Origin: Pseudoips prasinana
Lineage: Eukaryota > Arthropoda > Insecta > Lepidoptera > Nolidae
Direction: 5' to 3'
NCBI GenBank assembly: GCA_951640165.1
Contig: OX621260.1
Coordinates: forward strand, 11,736,001-11,800,000
DNA length: 64,000 nucleotides
Part shown: piece by piece, positions 55,101 through 63,744 of the stretch
Numbering within the stretch: the stretch's first letter is position 1
How the letters are laid out: each line of letters starts with the position of its first letter
Translations under genes and position numbers: made by a program
The notes under the pieces: model-generated
The model's input: only the letters and a program-made list of their open reading frames with translations
Databases searched by the model: none
What the model was told of the DNA's origin: nothing

Positions 55101-56370
55101 ATCTTCAATATTTAAAGGCCATCTATAGAACTTGTTTATATCCTTTGATTTTTAAGATATCATCCTACTAATATTATAAAGGCGAAAGTTTGTGAGTGTG
55201 TGACTGTGTATGTTTGTTACTTCTTCACGTCTAAAGAGGCTCGAACTCGTCTATCTAATAAAGCTACAAGATAAATAAACAAACGAGTTTAAAGCTTTGC
55301 TTCACGTGTAAATATTATGATGGTGATACGATCTATCATATACGACTGTGAAGCTATTAGTAGGGGCATGTTTTAGAAACCCGATGGATAGCACCTACAT
55401 CCTCTGTAAGTTAGCAAGGGAATCATAAATTGAACTTGCCGGTATGTGTTATTTATAACTTAACCGCAGATCGCTTATCCCAGAAGGTTGGTGCAGGTTT
55501 AATCGCCGCCAGGGGATTATTTATAAAAGAGTCAACGCCGGCACTATTACAATCCTTGTGTAGCGGGGATTACAATCATGTGTCCCAGTTTGAATTTTAA
55601 ACTATACTTCTTTATTCTTTATTTCACACAGAAAACAATAAAAAGAAATACAATTTATGATAGAAAGACATGTACATAGGCGAGCTTAACTCAATAATGA
55701 GTTTTCTTACAGCAAACCAAACACAGAGGACAATTTGTTTTACAGGGTAGAACAGTGTACAACATTATCTACTTAAATTAATTCTACTTACCTATATGTA
55801 TACTTCTTTATTTCATAAGTAAGTTGGGTGTAAATTTAGGAGAATTGAAATTGAATTGAGAATGTTTGATTTTGGAATAGATGTTCAGCTGAAGATTTCA
55901 AATTTGGAAAAGAAGCTAATCAAGTTTGTTTGTGAGCTCCTGAAATGAGGAAGTTAATTTCGTTTTGGTATGGCAGTAATTAATAATCTGTGGTCTGTGA
56001 GACAAGGATGAAAAATTGTAGATTTTATTTCTTGTCGTCTATTGAATAAAGACTTGTCCAACGGTAGACAATAACCTTCTTGCAGCTTAAATAAGCCAAT
56101 TGCTGCATAATTTGGCCGGTACGATATTATTATTTTTATGCTTGTGCCTTCAAAATTATTTAATTTGGAAATAAATCAAAAATTGTACTTACAACTGCTA
56201 CTTAAAGCATAATGATTAGGTTCCTCAGAAGTTTTCCAGCATATTAGAGCATTGATAGTTGTATTTTGGTCTTCTAATGTGTTGTAAAACGAGTCTATGC
56301 AGTACTTATCTTGACCGTAGATTATAACAGATGGAATTGCGTTCGAAACTTGGACGTAAAGTTGGCCATC
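42996..56370 (-). CDS. Methuselah-like GPCR gene C (5' end outside window or unseen)
   Basis: Seven exons on the minus strand: 56193-56370, 52635-52826, 49666-49744, 48505-48683, 47717-47885, 46723-46908 and 42996-43149. All have GT/AG boundaries and one continuous frame of 1137 coding bases (378 codons plus stop). The product has the end of an Mth ectodomain ('[13 protein letters not shown]', 'DKYCIDSF', final 'SSSC'), seven hydrophobic segments and a Ser/Thr-rich tail. It belongs to the secretin-type, insect-specific methuselah family of plasma-membrane receptors; members influence stress resistance and lifespan in Drosophila, but function here is unknown. The signal-peptide exon was not found between 56.4 and 64 kb and is probably to the right. 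No stops or phase errors are present, so this looks like a working gene. Confidence 0.85.
43306..43420 (+). repeat. LINE 3' tail (family L)
   Basis: 'gattgctggatgcgaaaag' to a (atg)6 run. It is in the last intron of gene C, about 160 bp from the exon. Confidence 0.75.
44100..44385 (-). pseudogene. LINE post-RT fragment
   Basis: Minus-strand reading across frames gives '[20 protein letters not shown]', '[12 protein letters not shown]' and 'RLGRNARVL', the post-RT part of a Jockey-type ORF2. A short palindrome lies at 44114-44153 (18-bp arms, one mismatch, 4-bp loop). Confidence 0.65.
44690..45385 (-). pseudogene. LINE ORF2 C-terminus (family R)
   Basis: Minus strand gives '[20 protein letters not shown]', then a TAA, '[20 protein letters not shown]' and '[11 protein letters not shown]'. 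Upstream pieces resemble '[17 protein letters not shown]'. This is the conserved end of a widespread lepidopteran R1/Jockey-type ORF2. It is inactive. Confidence 0.8.
45650..46302 (-). pseudogene. Degraded coding remnants, unrecognised
   Basis: Two protein-like frames lie in order. 46302-46048 reads '[20 protein letters not shown]', '[20 protein letters not shown]', '[12 protein letters not shown]', very basic. 45838-45650 reads '[20 protein letters not shown]', '[20 protein letters not shown]' and ends 'IIYLVNNGN' before TAA. They may be parts of a transposon gag/ORF1 or a retrocopy. No diagnostic motif is visible. They sit in the last intron of gene C, in sense orientation. Confidence 0.35.
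46723..46908 (-). CDS. mth-like gene C exon: membrane segments 6 and 7
   Basis: The acceptor 'ttcatattacag' precedes G|TTT GCT CTA. The peptide has '[20 protein letters not shown]' (segment 6), outer loop '[14 protein letters not shown]' and '[19 protein letters not shown]' (segment 7), ending 'IKIKD' plus AG|gtttgt. 'GVNWILE' and the loop Trp are typical Mth positions. The donor is weaker than in the other exons; reading through gives an unsupported 46.5-46.7-kb extension. Confidence 0.85.
47717..47885 (-). CDS. mth-like gene C exon: membrane segment 5
   Basis: The acceptor 'tttataattacag' precedes GT AAA AGC. The peptide is '[20 protein letters not shown]' with '[16 protein letters not shown]', then a polar inner loop '[15 protein letters not shown]' ending CG|gtaaga. 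'[19 protein letters not shown]' is a textbook Mth segment 5. Confidence 0.88.
48372..48480 (+). repeat. LINE 3' tail (family L) beside a splice donor
   Basis: 'aattgccggccttgcgttat' to 'cggctgatatgatgttgatg'. It ends about 19 bp from the donor of the segment-4 exon. Confidence 0.75.
48505..48683 (-). CDS. mth-like gene C exon: membrane segment 4
   Basis: The acceptor 'gtttactttctag' precedes T|GGA AAA CGG. The peptide is '[20 protein letters not shown]', '[19 protein letters not shown]' and '[12 protein letters not shown]', ending G|gtgagt. The loop Cys ('QGCFLY') is expected to bridge to the segment 3 side. Confidence 0.88.
49040..49280 (-). repeat. LINE 3' end (family R)
   Basis: Similar to 44700-44900: 'ggatcacctgatggtaggta', 'caccgccgcccatggacacc', 'cataccggatcaggaatccc'. 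3' end of ORF2 and UTR in antisense. Confidence 0.7.
49666..49744 (-). CDS. mth-like gene C exon: membrane segment 3
   Basis: A 79-bp exon after acceptor 'attttttttcag'. It carries CT|TTT ATT ATT, giving '[16 protein letters not shown]' and '[10 protein letters not shown]', ending AG|gtaaat. It matches the 79-bp exon of gene B (20544-20622) in length and phase. '[13 protein letters not shown]' is highly typical of the Mth family. Confidence 0.9.
50072..50212. mobile_element. Hairpin MITE copy 7
   Basis: 'ggtacagacgacagcacatc' to 'gatgtgctggcgtctgta'; complete, with a few mismatches between arms. Confidence 0.85.
50360..50560 (+). repeat. SINE-D fragment
   Basis: 'gcctcagagagcacgcaggg', 'ctgtcggtcctgtgcttgc' and 'cccatcggatcatgagagt' match the body of SINE-D; the head is missing. 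Confidence 0.65.
50565..51410. other. AT-rich intron, nothing recognised
   Basis: About 850 bp of the gene C intron without coding signal or repeat that I can identify. Confidence 0.4.
51415..51675 (-). repeat. SINE-C copy 4
   Basis: Minus: head 'GTGTGGCGCTGCGACTAAGA', 'CGCTTCGTGTCACGGGTTCG' (box B) and the body 'gtctagatgtaacttgtgtc', ending 'agtgagggcgttgtc'. Confidence 0.8.
51785..52115 (+). repeat. SINE-D copy 2
   Basis: 'tagcggtagcgtgttcaccc' head, box B 'gggtttaaatccc', body 'gcccgaagtctgggagctga' and end 'cggctaggaggacgttatta' with an (att)n tail. Confidence 0.85.
52420..52626 (-). repeat. SINE-A copy 5 touching a splice donor
   Basis: Body 'cccagagtcaggacaaacag' and box B region 'gggtgggaatcgaacccac'. 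The head ends 'atttacgctaactg', 2-3 bp from the donor of the gene C segment-1/2 exon (52629-52634). Confidence 0.8.
52635..52826 (-). CDS. mth-like gene C exon: membrane segments 1 and 2
   Basis: The acceptor 'atttctttcag' precedes GT ATG TTG, completing a Cys codon from the ectodomain exon. The peptide is '[20 protein letters not shown]' (segment 1), '[20 protein letters not shown]' (segment 2) and 'MIMLNNN'-like outer residues ('[14 protein letters not shown]'), ending A|gtaagt. '[18 protein letters not shown]' is a strong Mth signature. Confidence 0.9.
52873..53056 (-). repeat. Family T tail repeat, minus
   Basis: 'ctagcagtaccccgcggttt' to 'cgcatttataatattagtag'; reverse orientation of the copies at 16998 and 38990. 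Confidence 0.7.
53411..53532. repeat. 122-bp palindrome
   Basis: Arms 53411-53467 and 53476-53532 (57 bp, one mismatch) around the 8-bp loop 'cggtcacc'. Just left, 'gcgcaaatagcaa' is repeated at 53387 and 53403. It contains no known repeat. Confidence 0.9.
53800..53975 (+). repeat. Tail repeat 'ctagctgtgccccgcgg'
   Basis: It runs to 'ttatttttatatagtagatt', including 'gaaatcggttcgtgcgttct'. It is a common lepidopteran RTE-like non-LTR tail, complete here. Confidence 0.65.
54026..54256 (-). repeat. SINE-A copy 6
   Basis: Well preserved: head 'GGGCCTGTTGGCGTGGTTGG', box B 'GGGTTCGATTCCCACCC', 'tgtttgtcctgagtctgggc'. Confidence 0.88.
54340..54550 (-). repeat. Repeat family K copy 5
   Basis: 'agctgtaaaaagtccacagc' to 'gtcaccacacagcaataat'; translates on the minus strand partly to '[15 protein letters not shown]'-like sequence as in other copies. 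Confidence 0.7.
54556..55240 (+). repeat. Two family T tails around unique DNA
   Basis: 54556-54756 is complete ('ctaatattatagaggagaaa' ... 'gtggggtacagctata'). 55163-55240 is 3' truncated at 'tcttcacgtctaaagaggc'. Between them lies AT-rich DNA without features. Confidence 0.7.
55605..55765 (-). repeat. LINE 3' UTR, same as 3110-3275
   Basis: It shares 'ggcgagcttaactca' and 'cagggtagaacagtgtac'-like sequence with the A-B intergenic copy. Confidence 0.55.
56193..56370 (-). CDS. mth-like gene C, distal ectodomain exon
   Basis: The acceptor 'tttcttttgcag' precedes GAT GGC CAA (phase 0). The peptide '[20 protein letters not shown]' continues '[20 protein letters not shown]' and '[20 protein letters not shown]', the Cys being completed in the next exon. 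There is one N-glycosylation site (NTT) and four Cys. 'DG.L.V' and 'YC.D' are standard Mth ectodomain landmarks. The upstream exon, with signal peptide and KCCP motif, was not found. Confidence 0.85.
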
Positions 56371-56569
56371 CTGCAAAAGAAAGGAAACTTAACAATAAAA
56401 TAAAACTATTCACTTTAGTAACTGTCCTGAGCCGATGTTCGAACCCCAAAAGGGTTCACCCACGGGCTGCTCAGTTTGGTGTATTATTCAAGTTATCAAA
56501 TTCTTTATTGCTTTCATGTGTAAAAATAGGTGTTTAAATATAAAAGTAGTAACAAACATGAGCCCTGTC

Positions 56570-57125
56570 AGGGTGTTATTTGCTCATATGCCTGTATTTT
56601 TCAATAAAAAATAAAACAAATTTTATTCACATAAGACTTTAAAAAGCGCTTGTAAATAGTCGGAAGATGAATAGTATTACAAATTGTCTATAGATATTTA
56701 ACTCTAGGTATAAGTAAATTATTCGATTGTGACTTATATTTAATCAAGTAGAATATAATATATGTAATTTAAGATAATAAAGCTTTAAGTATTTCTTGAA
56801 GTTATTGTCAAATCGGTAATATTAATTCTCAATACTTACTTTTAGTTTTAAATATATTTAAATACATCTTATTTAAATGGTATGGTCTATATATAAGAAA
56901 GAATTGAATATTTTTATTGTGAAGAACTTTGTGTGTATAGCGATGGTCGCGCTTTAATGATACCACCAGATCCAATACAGTAACCTAGCGGGATCATCTA
57001 CTACCGGTTTCAACACGGCCCAGTTGAGACGCTAGTATACTCAGTGAAGTGGTAAAAGCTACATATGCTAAATTTTAATGTTGTATTAATAATCCTAATA
57101 ATCACCCTTTGTTGTATGGCTGAAG
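56570..57125. other. No visible gene
   Basis: AT-rich sequence upstream of the gene C ectodomain exon. A donor-like 'aaaagtaagt' near 56838 (minus) has no open frame with a signal peptide behind it. Confidence 0.4.
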
Positions 57126-57129
57126 GCAA

Positions 57130-57625
57130 AGAACCCATCTCTTCCTGTGGGAAAGTACGCCAGGAGAAGTCACTTTGAGGGAATATTTCTCAGAGGACAG
57201 GCAGCAGTCGCTCTATGTACTATAACCATCATACTGCGATCGCCAACAACAATAATAATAATATCTAGGGACAATGTCACACAGATCTTCCTAGCCCCAA
57301 ACTAAGCAAAGCTTGTACTATGGGTACCAGGCGACGATATACATACTTATATAGATAGATAAATACTTAAATACATAAAAAACATCCATGACTCAGAAAC
57401 AAATATCCGTGCTCATCACACAAATATTTGCACTTACCGGGATTCGAACCCAGGACCACCAGCTTCGTAGGCAGGAGCACTACCAACTAGGCTACGGTGA
57501 TAATTTCTAAGCCCCTTCTGCCAAGCGTGGCGATTATGGCATATTCTCTCCAAACGAAGACACAACTGCATTGTGGAAATCTTTTGTGCAGCAATGGGCG
57601 TTATTTAGCTGACATCATGATGATA
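57130..57625 (+). repeat. Repeat K copy split by SINE-B copy 3
   Basis: Left part ends 'actgcgatcgccaac' (57255); right part resumes 'gccccttctgccaagcgtgg' (57513). The insert (57262-57500, minus) is an SINE-B with box B 'GGGTTCGAATCCCGG' and an (aat)n tail at 57249. Confidence 0.8.
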
Positions 57626-57839
57626 AATGCTACGAGCATTCCAAATTATGCGTTCTGTATGATTTCTAGTCGTTCATGTTGTCCCTTGCTTATTATTATG
57701 TATTATATGCATGTATTCTATTTGAACAATGTTGTCTACTATAACTCGTAAACGATTAAAATAATTGCAGTAGTTATATGTATTCCTATAATGTTATCGT
57801 TTATACTGTTTCGTTATATTTTCAAGTATTACTAGTGTT

Positions 57840-58010
57840 GTGTCATGGCGCAAAAGGGGGGCACCGGTGCGTTCCCGTGGCTTCCCCATCAGGCGCCAAG
57901 AGAAGTCCACGGCAGGTAGGTTTAGTCGGTGCGAGTCCGACATACTCAACCGTAGACACTTTTGCGGGTGGCACGCCTAGGCATTCCCCCTACCAAATAA
58001 AAAATAAATA
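57840..58010 (+). repeat. Unclassified dispersed repeat
   Basis: GC-rich ('gtgcgttcccgtggcttccc', 'ggcgccaagagaagtccac') with a poly-A-like end 'aaataaaaaataaataaaaa'. It is related to 38400-38520. Probably a retrotransposon 3' end. Confidence 0.45.
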
Positions 58011-58309
58011 AAAAGGTAGTGTTGTAGCTTTAGGCATTTTCAAAAAACATAGTTATGTAAGGTATGCTGAGATGGTTTGGGCATTTAAAAATAATGAATG
58101 AAAGAAGATTGACAAAAGAAGTATACCTGGCCTGTGTGAATGGTACAACCGGAAGGTACCTCGGAGAACATTATCTGTCCAAATTGGAGACGTTCTCAAG
58201 AAAGGCCAGGTCAGAAGTACCCTAAACCGGAGAGCATGTATGAAGAATATAATGACAGTAAAAGAGGCAAAAGAGGTGTGCAAAAAACAAAAACAACACA
58301 CAAGCGCTG

Positions 58310-58430
58310 CTTTGTGTCATGGGTTCGAGTCCCGCGCCGGACAACTATTTGTGTGCCCCATAAATAGTTATTCTGAGTCTGGATATAATTTGTGTCAGTC
58401 TATTAATGTTTGTAAAGTACTTTTCTAAGT
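58310..58430 (+). repeat. SINE-C fragment
   Basis: 'ctttgtgtcatgggttcgag' then 'ggacaactatttgtgtgccc' and 'gagtctggatataatttgtg'. The 5' half of the head is missing. Confidence 0.7.
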
Positions 58431-58439
58431 TAAAAGTAA

Positions 58440-58795
58440 AGTAGTTTGTAAGTTGTCTCAAAGATCGTGACAAATGGAAGTCCGTTGACTCTCCCTACCC
58501 ATCTGGAAAACCGGCGTGATTCTATGTATGTATGTATATAAACTAACATAATTTTCCAATTAAAATTTTGATTTCTTGCCCGACGGCCGCTGGGACAGAA
58601 AGATTCTCGATTGGCGACAATGAACCGGAAGACGCAGCGTGGCCAGGCCTCCTGCAAGATGGACCGATAATCTTGTGAAGGTCACTGGAAGCTGCTGGAT
58701 GCGGATAGTGCAAGATCGGCACTTGTGGAGATCTTTGGGGGAGGCCTTTGTCCGTCAATGGGCGTCTTTCGGTTAATATGATGATGATGATATTA
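58440..58795 (+). repeat. LINE C-terminus and family L tail
   Basis: 58440-58530 resembles 37430-37530 in opposite orientation. 58575-58795 is a complete plus-strand family L tail: 'GRWDRKILDWRQ', 'RPPARWTDNLVKVTGSCWM' are readable, ending with (atg)n. Confidence 0.75.
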
Positions 58796-59286
58796 CGAGA
58801 TCCAAGCCCACGAAAACTACAATACAGTAAATCTTCAACTGCACAAAATGGAAAATCAAAGAAAATGGAGACATTTTTCTCCTTTTTAACGGAATTAATG
58901 CCGTCATGTTTCGCCAGATACCAACCTGATACCTTAGAAAAATAGCCGTGTAATCACGTAGTTGTTCAATGTCTGGAGACCTATATAGGTCCAGGTAGGA
59001 TCCGTATGGATGCCGTAATAAATATGATAAATATATATATAATTTATTTTTAATCTAATTTATTTAAGGAGGCTTTGTACATTAAATAAAGATGTCACCT
59101 CCGTTGATAAATATATATTGCAATAATAAAAAGCGGTAAACTATTTCAGTTGCCTGATCTGGTATCTGATCTGACCTCATTTAATGTATCCATCGTTTTA
59201 GGTTGGTTCATATTTATTTAATTAAAAACGATTAAACAATTATATTCTGTGGCATCGCTACAATAATAAACACAAGAGAATATGCA

Positions 59287-59480
59287 CGTGCGGCGCAACG
59301 GCTAAGACAGGCTGGCCGCTTCGTGTCGTAGGTTCGAGTCCCGCGCCGGACAACTATTTGTGTGACCCATAAATAGTTTTCTGAGTCTGAATGTAATTTG
59401 TGTCTGTCTATTATATGTTTCTAAAGTACCCCGTGACGCAGGGATTAGATTCACTAGTACACGCATTGTATTTAATTTTT
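59287..59480 (+). repeat. SINE-C copy 5
   Basis: Best-preserved head: 'acgtgcggcgcaacggctaa' (box A) and 'gtaggttcgagtcccgcg' (box B). The body ends 'gggattagattcactagtac'. Confidence 0.88.
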
Positions 59481-59489
59481 TTTTTTATT

Positions 59490-59795
59490 GACACCCGCAT
59501 TAGGGAAATTAATCCTAGTACTGGGTACTTCACAAACATATAATTGATGATAACAAAGTCCCTCCAGAGGAGCCGCCTAACAAAAAACGTTGAAAACGAA
59601 CGAATGATTTAGTAATTTTTAACCTTCATCTATTTGAGCGCCGATCACGATCACGATGACCGGCGAACCAGGCGGTAGCCCCCCAGATTCAGAACAACTA
59701 TTTATGGGTCACACAAATAGGTGTTCTGCGTAGAAATTGAACCCGGGACACGAAGCGGCGAAGCAACTTAACCTCAGCGCCACACGTGCAGTCCA
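59490..59795 (-). repeat. SINE-C copy 6, inverted next to copy 5, with insert
   Basis: Minus head 'GCACGTGTGGCGCTGAGGTT' and box B 'GGGTTCAATTTCTACG'. About 59565-59685 ('gaggagccgcctaacaaaaa' ... 'ggcggtagccccccagatt') does not belong to SINE-C and is an internal insertion. Copies 5 and 6 face tail to tail. Confidence 0.75.
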
Positions 59796-59987
59796 TAATA
59801 TACACATAATACTATTTGTATACTGTATTATATTTAGAAAGAACAAGTATTATAGTCGTTGATATAATATTTACCAGTGTGATAAGGCTCTGACCAAAAC
59901 AATAAATAATCAAAGGGCAATGCGTGGAGATAGTGTGCGTGGTAAGAACTTTCTTATGAAACGCACGGTCATAGTCGTCCATTTATA

Positions 59988-60240
59988 ATATCCTGGGACA
60001 TTATTTACACACGGCCATCTGATCCCAAACTAAGCAGAGCTTGTACTATGGCAACAAGATAACTGATATACTACATATACTACTTTTTTTTGTAAATACA
60101 AACTTATATAGATAAATTACACCCAGACTCAGGACAAACAGCCATGTTCATGCACACAAATATCTGTCCTGGGTGGGAATCGAACCCACGACCTCCGGCG
60201 TGAAAACCAAGCATTTGCCAACCATGCCAACAGGCGCGTC
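59988..60240 (-). repeat. SINE-A copy 7
   Basis: Head 'GCGCCTGTTGGCATGGTTGG', box B 'GGGTTCGATTCCCACCC', body 'cccagactcaggacaaacag'. A short family R LINE piece is on each side (59930-59970 and 60250-60325), so the SINE may have inserted into that LINE. Confidence 0.85.
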
Positions 60241-60447
60241 GATATCCAGATGATATAGATAAAATTTCCACTTATAATGAGAGGGTCTGTGGCGGGACGT
60301 GGCGCCAAGTATAAGTTCATAAAATTCCTTAGAACACTCATTGTGATAAATGCGGAAAACATGTGTTTACTCTATGATACTAAACTGGTTTTCAAGCAGT
60401 GTGTTGTCTCACAGTATGCGTAAGTAGTTGCTTTAGTTGTTAAATTT

Positions 60448-60900
60448 TAGGGTTCCATATCCGTGGAGTAAAATGGGACCCTGTTACTAAGACTCCGTCC
60501 GTCTGTCTGTCTGTCCATCCGTCTGTCACCAGGTGTATCTCATGAGCCGTGATAGTAAGTAACTCAGTGGAATTTTCACAGATGATGTTTATCTGTTGCC
60601 GCTTTAACAACAAATACTAAAAAAAACAGAATAAAATAAATATTTAAGGCGGCTCTCATACAACAAACGTGATTTTTTTGCTCGACCTTGAAAACGGAGA
60701 CATGTAGAATCTTGAAATATTCACAGAATGTCTAGTTATATATTACTACTTACTTTAATAATAAATAATTTAATTTAATTAAAACATATACAGGCGGCTC
60801 CCATGCAACAAAAGTGACTTATTGCCGTTTTTATTGATAATGATACGGACTCCTTCGACCGCGATTCCGACTGGCACTGGGCCAGTTTTTTTATACTAAA
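60448..60900 (+). repeat. Dispersed repeat 'agggttccatatccg'
   Basis: 'tgggaccctgttactaagac', (gtct)n, 'gccgtgatagtaagtaactc', 'gatttttttgctcgaccttg' and 'actggcactgggccagtttt' belong to a common lepidopteran non-LTR 3' region. An internal piece with 'ggcggctc(t/c)cat(a/g)caacaaa' occurs twice (60650 and 60780), a tandem duplication. Confidence 0.6.
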
Positions 60901-61445
60901 ACTAGTTAAATAATAGAATGGTAAAAAATCCTTTCAATCATCAATCATCTTTTTAGCTTGATTTAAACAAGGGAATATTTTTTACACTTTGTTCAATGTG
61001 CTGAAGTACCAACATACATAAATAGGTTCATTAACGATAACCATTGCGAAACCGCAATATCGATTCTAACTCGAACTTTAGGTAAATTCGTTTTATATCC
61101 CAATTTGATTCGAATATTGTTTTTTAATTTGTTATTTATTTATTTTTATTTTATTTATTTAACTTACAAAACATACACTAATACATTAGTATAAGTAACA
61201 TTAAATATAAATTAAAAGCATACTATAGTTCGCAATTGCAACGTACATTCGAATATGTGTACTTTACAATTGCGAACTGTATAATACCTGCCTAGATGTT
61301 GTGAATTGTAATGTTAAGTACCTTAGATAAGTATATAAGTCGGACCTAGCTATTAAGTATGTTTGTCAGCTACACAACGGACTACAAAAGTAGCACGCAC
61401 AAGCCCAAGAGGTTTTTGTGTTACTGTTATTATTTTTATTTATAA

Positions 61446-61760
61446 CTAGCTGTGCCCGCGACTTCGTCCGCGTGTTAATTAGTTTATTTCGTTTTTCTTG
61501 TAAAATAAAAGACTTTTTATAAAATAAAAGTAGCCTAAGTTACTCCTTATTACATCAGCTACCTGCCAATAAAAGTCCCATCAAAATCGGTCCAGCCATT
61601 TCAGAGATTAGCCGGAACAAACAGACAGACAGACAGACAAAAATTGTAAAAAAAATCATTTTGGTGTATGTACCGTATATATATTCATATTAATGTAGTA
61701 AAAACCGGTTATTTCAATATTACAAACAAACACTCCAATTTTATTTATTTGTATAGATAT
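61446..61760 (+). repeat. Uninterrupted copy of the repeat split at 12762/15538
   Basis: 'ctagctgtgcccgcgacttc' to 'gtatagatatgtatagatat'. It provides the empty-site comparison for the mariner insertion at 12763-15537. Confidence 0.8.
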
Positions 61761-62039
61761 GTATAGATATGTATCTTTAGTGTTCGGTAAATAAAAAAAA
61801 AAACATACATGTTATAAAATTACGTGCTAAATGTTGCTTCACTTATAAGTCGCCACGGCAAAAAAAAAGAAGTTACAAATCTTATAAAACGCTCAGTCTT
61901 TACTTAGACGACGACGACTACGGCATTTTAAGCAACTTGGCATAAAAAACCGAATTTATCTAAAATTCGAGTTGGCGTAAATTGTTGGTGTCGATCTATT
62001 GAATCAGTTTTGGATTACCTCTTTTAACAACAAATTATT

Positions 62040-63320
62040 TCCTGAATTTTGGTTTAAAAACATACCTATTGCTTTATTTTTAACTGAAAGACCAAATACC
62101 AATTTTCATTCGTTTAACTTAAAAAAAGACAGATTTTCATACTAACTTACATCCCCTATTATACGTCCTTACGGGTGGAATTTCCAAAAATCCTGAACTA
62201 TATATTTATAATTTTTAACTGGAAGGCCAAATACAGATTTTCATGCGTTTACCTTAAAAATGTCCCATTTTTCATACTAACTTTGCACCCCGTTTTACCC
62301 CCTTAGGGGTTGAATTTCGAAAAATCCTTCCTTATTCACATGTCACAATTTTACGCCCTTGGTGGATTTTCAAAAACCCTGAAATATATATAACTGCAAG
62401 GCCAACTTCAACTACAACTTTAACATCAAAAATGACGGAATTTCATAAAGTCAGTCAGTCAGTATAAACTTACATCCCCTATTTTACGCCCGTGGGGGTG
62501 GAATTTCCAAAAATCCTGAAATAACTATTTAATAATTTTTAACAGAAAAGCCAACGACTAATTTTCATGAGTTTAACTTCAAAAATATCGCATTTTTCAT
62601 ACAAACTTACATTCCCTATTTTGTGCCCTTCGGGGTGGAATTTTCAAAAATGCTGGAATATATATTTTTATTTTTTTACTGAAATTTTAATTACCATATT
62701 TCATGCGTTGAACTTCAAGTCGCAGTTTAAATAGTAACTTACATCCCCTATTTTACGCCCTTAGGGGTGGAATTCTCAAAAATTCTGAAATATAAATTTT
62801 AAATATTTAAATAAAATAACAATTTCATGCGTCTAACTTAAAAATTTACATATTTTTTATACAAACTTACTCCCCCTATTTTACGCTCTTGGGGCTGGAA
62901 TTTCCAAAAATCCTGAAATATACTTTTTTTATTCTTAACTAAAAGGCCAAATCCAAACTTTCATGCGCTTTACTTAAAAATTGTAAGTTATTTCATACAA
63001 ACTTACATCTCCTATTTTTCGGCCTTGGGGGTGGAATTTCCAAAAATCCTGAAATATATATTTTTTATTTTTAACTAAAAGGCCAAATCCAAATTTTCAT
63101 GCGCTTTACTTAAAAATTGTAACATATTTCATACAAACTTACATCCCCTATTTTTCGCCCTTGGGGGTGGAATTTACAAAAATCCTGAAACACGTAATTA
63201 TTTATTTTTAACTGAAAGGCCAAATACCAATTATCATGCCTTTAACTTCAAAAACGGTAAAGTTTTATACTAACTTTGCACCCCCGTTTTATCCCCTTAG
63301 GGGTTGAATTTCGAAAAATC
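62040..63320. repeat. Tandem array, ~133-bp unit, nine copies
   Basis: Units are marked by 'acttacatcccctatttt(a)cgccc' near 62147, 62468, 62604, 62737, 62866, 63000 and 63137, and by a variant 'actttgcaccccgttttacc' near 62279 and 63271. Spacing is 129-137 bp, with one gap of 189. Each unit holds 'ggaatttccaaaaatcctga' and 'gccaaat.c.a.ttttcatgcg'. The array is followed by a unique end (63300-63455) with 'gtcagtcaatcagtcagga', so it may be the expanded 3' region of a LINE. Confidence 0.85.
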
Positions 63321-63744
63321 CTTCCTTATTCTTCGTCTACATTATATAGAAAACATTTGTGCAAAATTTCAGCTTTCTAGGTCCAAGGGTTTGGGCTACG
63401 CGTTGATGAGTCAGTCAATCAGTCAGGACTTCTCTTTTTATTTATATAGATTTAGTTCCTATCACAATATGTTCTTTTCTGCATATTACTTTTACAAAAT
63501 AATGACGATGTTTCACATCTGCCAGGCGTCCCGTGACGGCTTACATTTTTTTTTAAACTTAACTTATCGAACGTCGCGCAAATTTTTTGAATAAATTTTC
63601 TATTGATTACATTTTTAAGAAATCTTGCCAACTATGGTAAAAAAAGAAAAATGGGTTTTACTTACTTTCAGTCTAAAAATGGCCTTTAGAGTAAATTGAC
63701 GTTATAAAAATCGAGCGTGGATGTTGAAAAGTGGTTTTTACTTG

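Noticed and set aside
61900..63320. CRISPR-like array
   Set aside because: Units of ~133 bp are similar throughout, without short constant repeats separated by unique spacers, and the DNA is eukaryotic.
63304..63594. 96-codon plus ORF at the right edge
   Set aside because: It starts in the last tandem unit and runs through a LINE-like tail; there is no independent coding sign.
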